Shown here: positions 48,610 through 48,751 of the stretch, one piece after another
Position numbering within the stretch: position 1 is the first letter of the stretch
How the letters are laid out: the number at the start of each line of letters is the position of its first letter
Assembly: GCA_964621525.1 (NCBI GenBank)
Contig: CAZUMS010000030.1
Coordinates: forward strand, 1 to 48,751
Length of the DNA stretch: 48,751 nt
Reading direction: 5' to 3'
DNA from: CAZMGV01 sp964621525 [NCBI: uncultured bacterium]
GTDB taxonomy: Bacteria; JAGRBM01
The notes under the pieces: model-generated
Told to the model about the DNA's origin: nothing
The model's input: the letters and a program-made list of their open reading frames with translations, nothing else
The model's database searches: none
Program-made: the position numbers and the translations under genes

Positions 48610-48684
48610 GCTCCCCTCAAGATGAGGGGAGCCGTCTGGAGCAGGCCTTCCCTATTTATAGGGAAGGTGGCCGAAGGCCGGATG
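48610..48684. repeat. Cluster of perfect hairpins after tRNA-Ser
   Basis: GCTCCCCTCA/TGAGGGGAGC (48610-48632, 3-base loop) and CCTTCCCTAT/ATAGGGAAGG (48646-48667, 2-base loop), then GGCC-GAA-GGCC just behind. Two 10-base perfect stems so close together in a non-coding stretch look like a dispersed REP-type repeat rather than a simple terminator. The stretch 48456-48751 has no convincing gene. Confidence 0.6.
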
Positions 48685-48751
48685 GGTCCGGAAACGGCTG
48701 CCAGCCGGGGACGTCCGCCACCGTTTTTTCTCCACTCATCCCCTGCTCAGG

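Overview
The window comes from a GC-rich Gram-negative bacterium. This follows from the outer-membrane efflux channels, a Mla-type lipid transport operon, a lytic transglycosylase and lipoprotein signals. Several chromosomal genes (the small acidic-tail protein at 39642-40142, the TPR-AIM24 protein, the short thiS-aroC cluster) look like those of deltaproteobacterial lineages such as Desulfobacterota, Myxococcota or SAR324. That assignment is an inference, not a proof.

Positions 1-32653 are a composite mobile region lying against the 3' end of a tRNA-Leu(CAG) gene (32647-32731, minus strand). It reads as two related integrative elements in tandem, separated by copies of an 8-base core, TTGGTGCG, at 1-8, 10026-10033 and 32646-32653. 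Each element has a metal-efflux operon (minus strand) at its left end and a plus-strand block at its right end that starts with the same unknown gene and ends with a serine recombinase. Element 1 (about 1-10033) carries a Cus-type copper/silver RND efflux operon with phospholipid-modifying genes. Its plus-strand block has collapsed to a scar: the first 36 or so codons of the unknown gene are fused to the last 50 or so codons of the recombinase. Element 2 (about 10034-32653) is nearly intact. It holds a Czc-type efflux operon, a DMT exporter with a long histidine tail, a truncated CorC gene, the unknown gene, a small XRE regulator with palindromic operator-like sites, two unknown genes, a type I restriction-modification operon and the recombinase.

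The restriction operon is the main candidate for an undescribed system. It is a tightly overlapping run: HTH/AT-hook-HsdM, HsdS, a probable 4-fold beta-flower protein, a DUF4917 SIR2-like protein, a PD-(D/E)xK nuclease, HsdR and a DUF45-type metallopeptidase. The recombinase frame runs into the tRNA gene and takes its stop codon from it. In the excised circle the same frame would continue for 39 more residues, so the C-terminus should differ between integrated and excised states.

From 32.7 kb onward the sequence looks like ordinary chromosome. In order it holds: an ABC-2 permease and the MlaD-MlaF-MlaE-lipoprotein cluster; a divergent polysaccharide deacetylase; an XRE regulator; a small conserved protein; aroC and thiS; a divergent TetR regulator with a FadR-like operator; an Old Yellow Enzyme family oxidoreductase; pgsA; a TPR-AIM24 protein; a DUF4124 lytic transglycosylase; a short-chain dehydrogenase; a nucleotide-sugar epimerase; tRNA-Ser(CGA); and a cluster of perfect hairpins.
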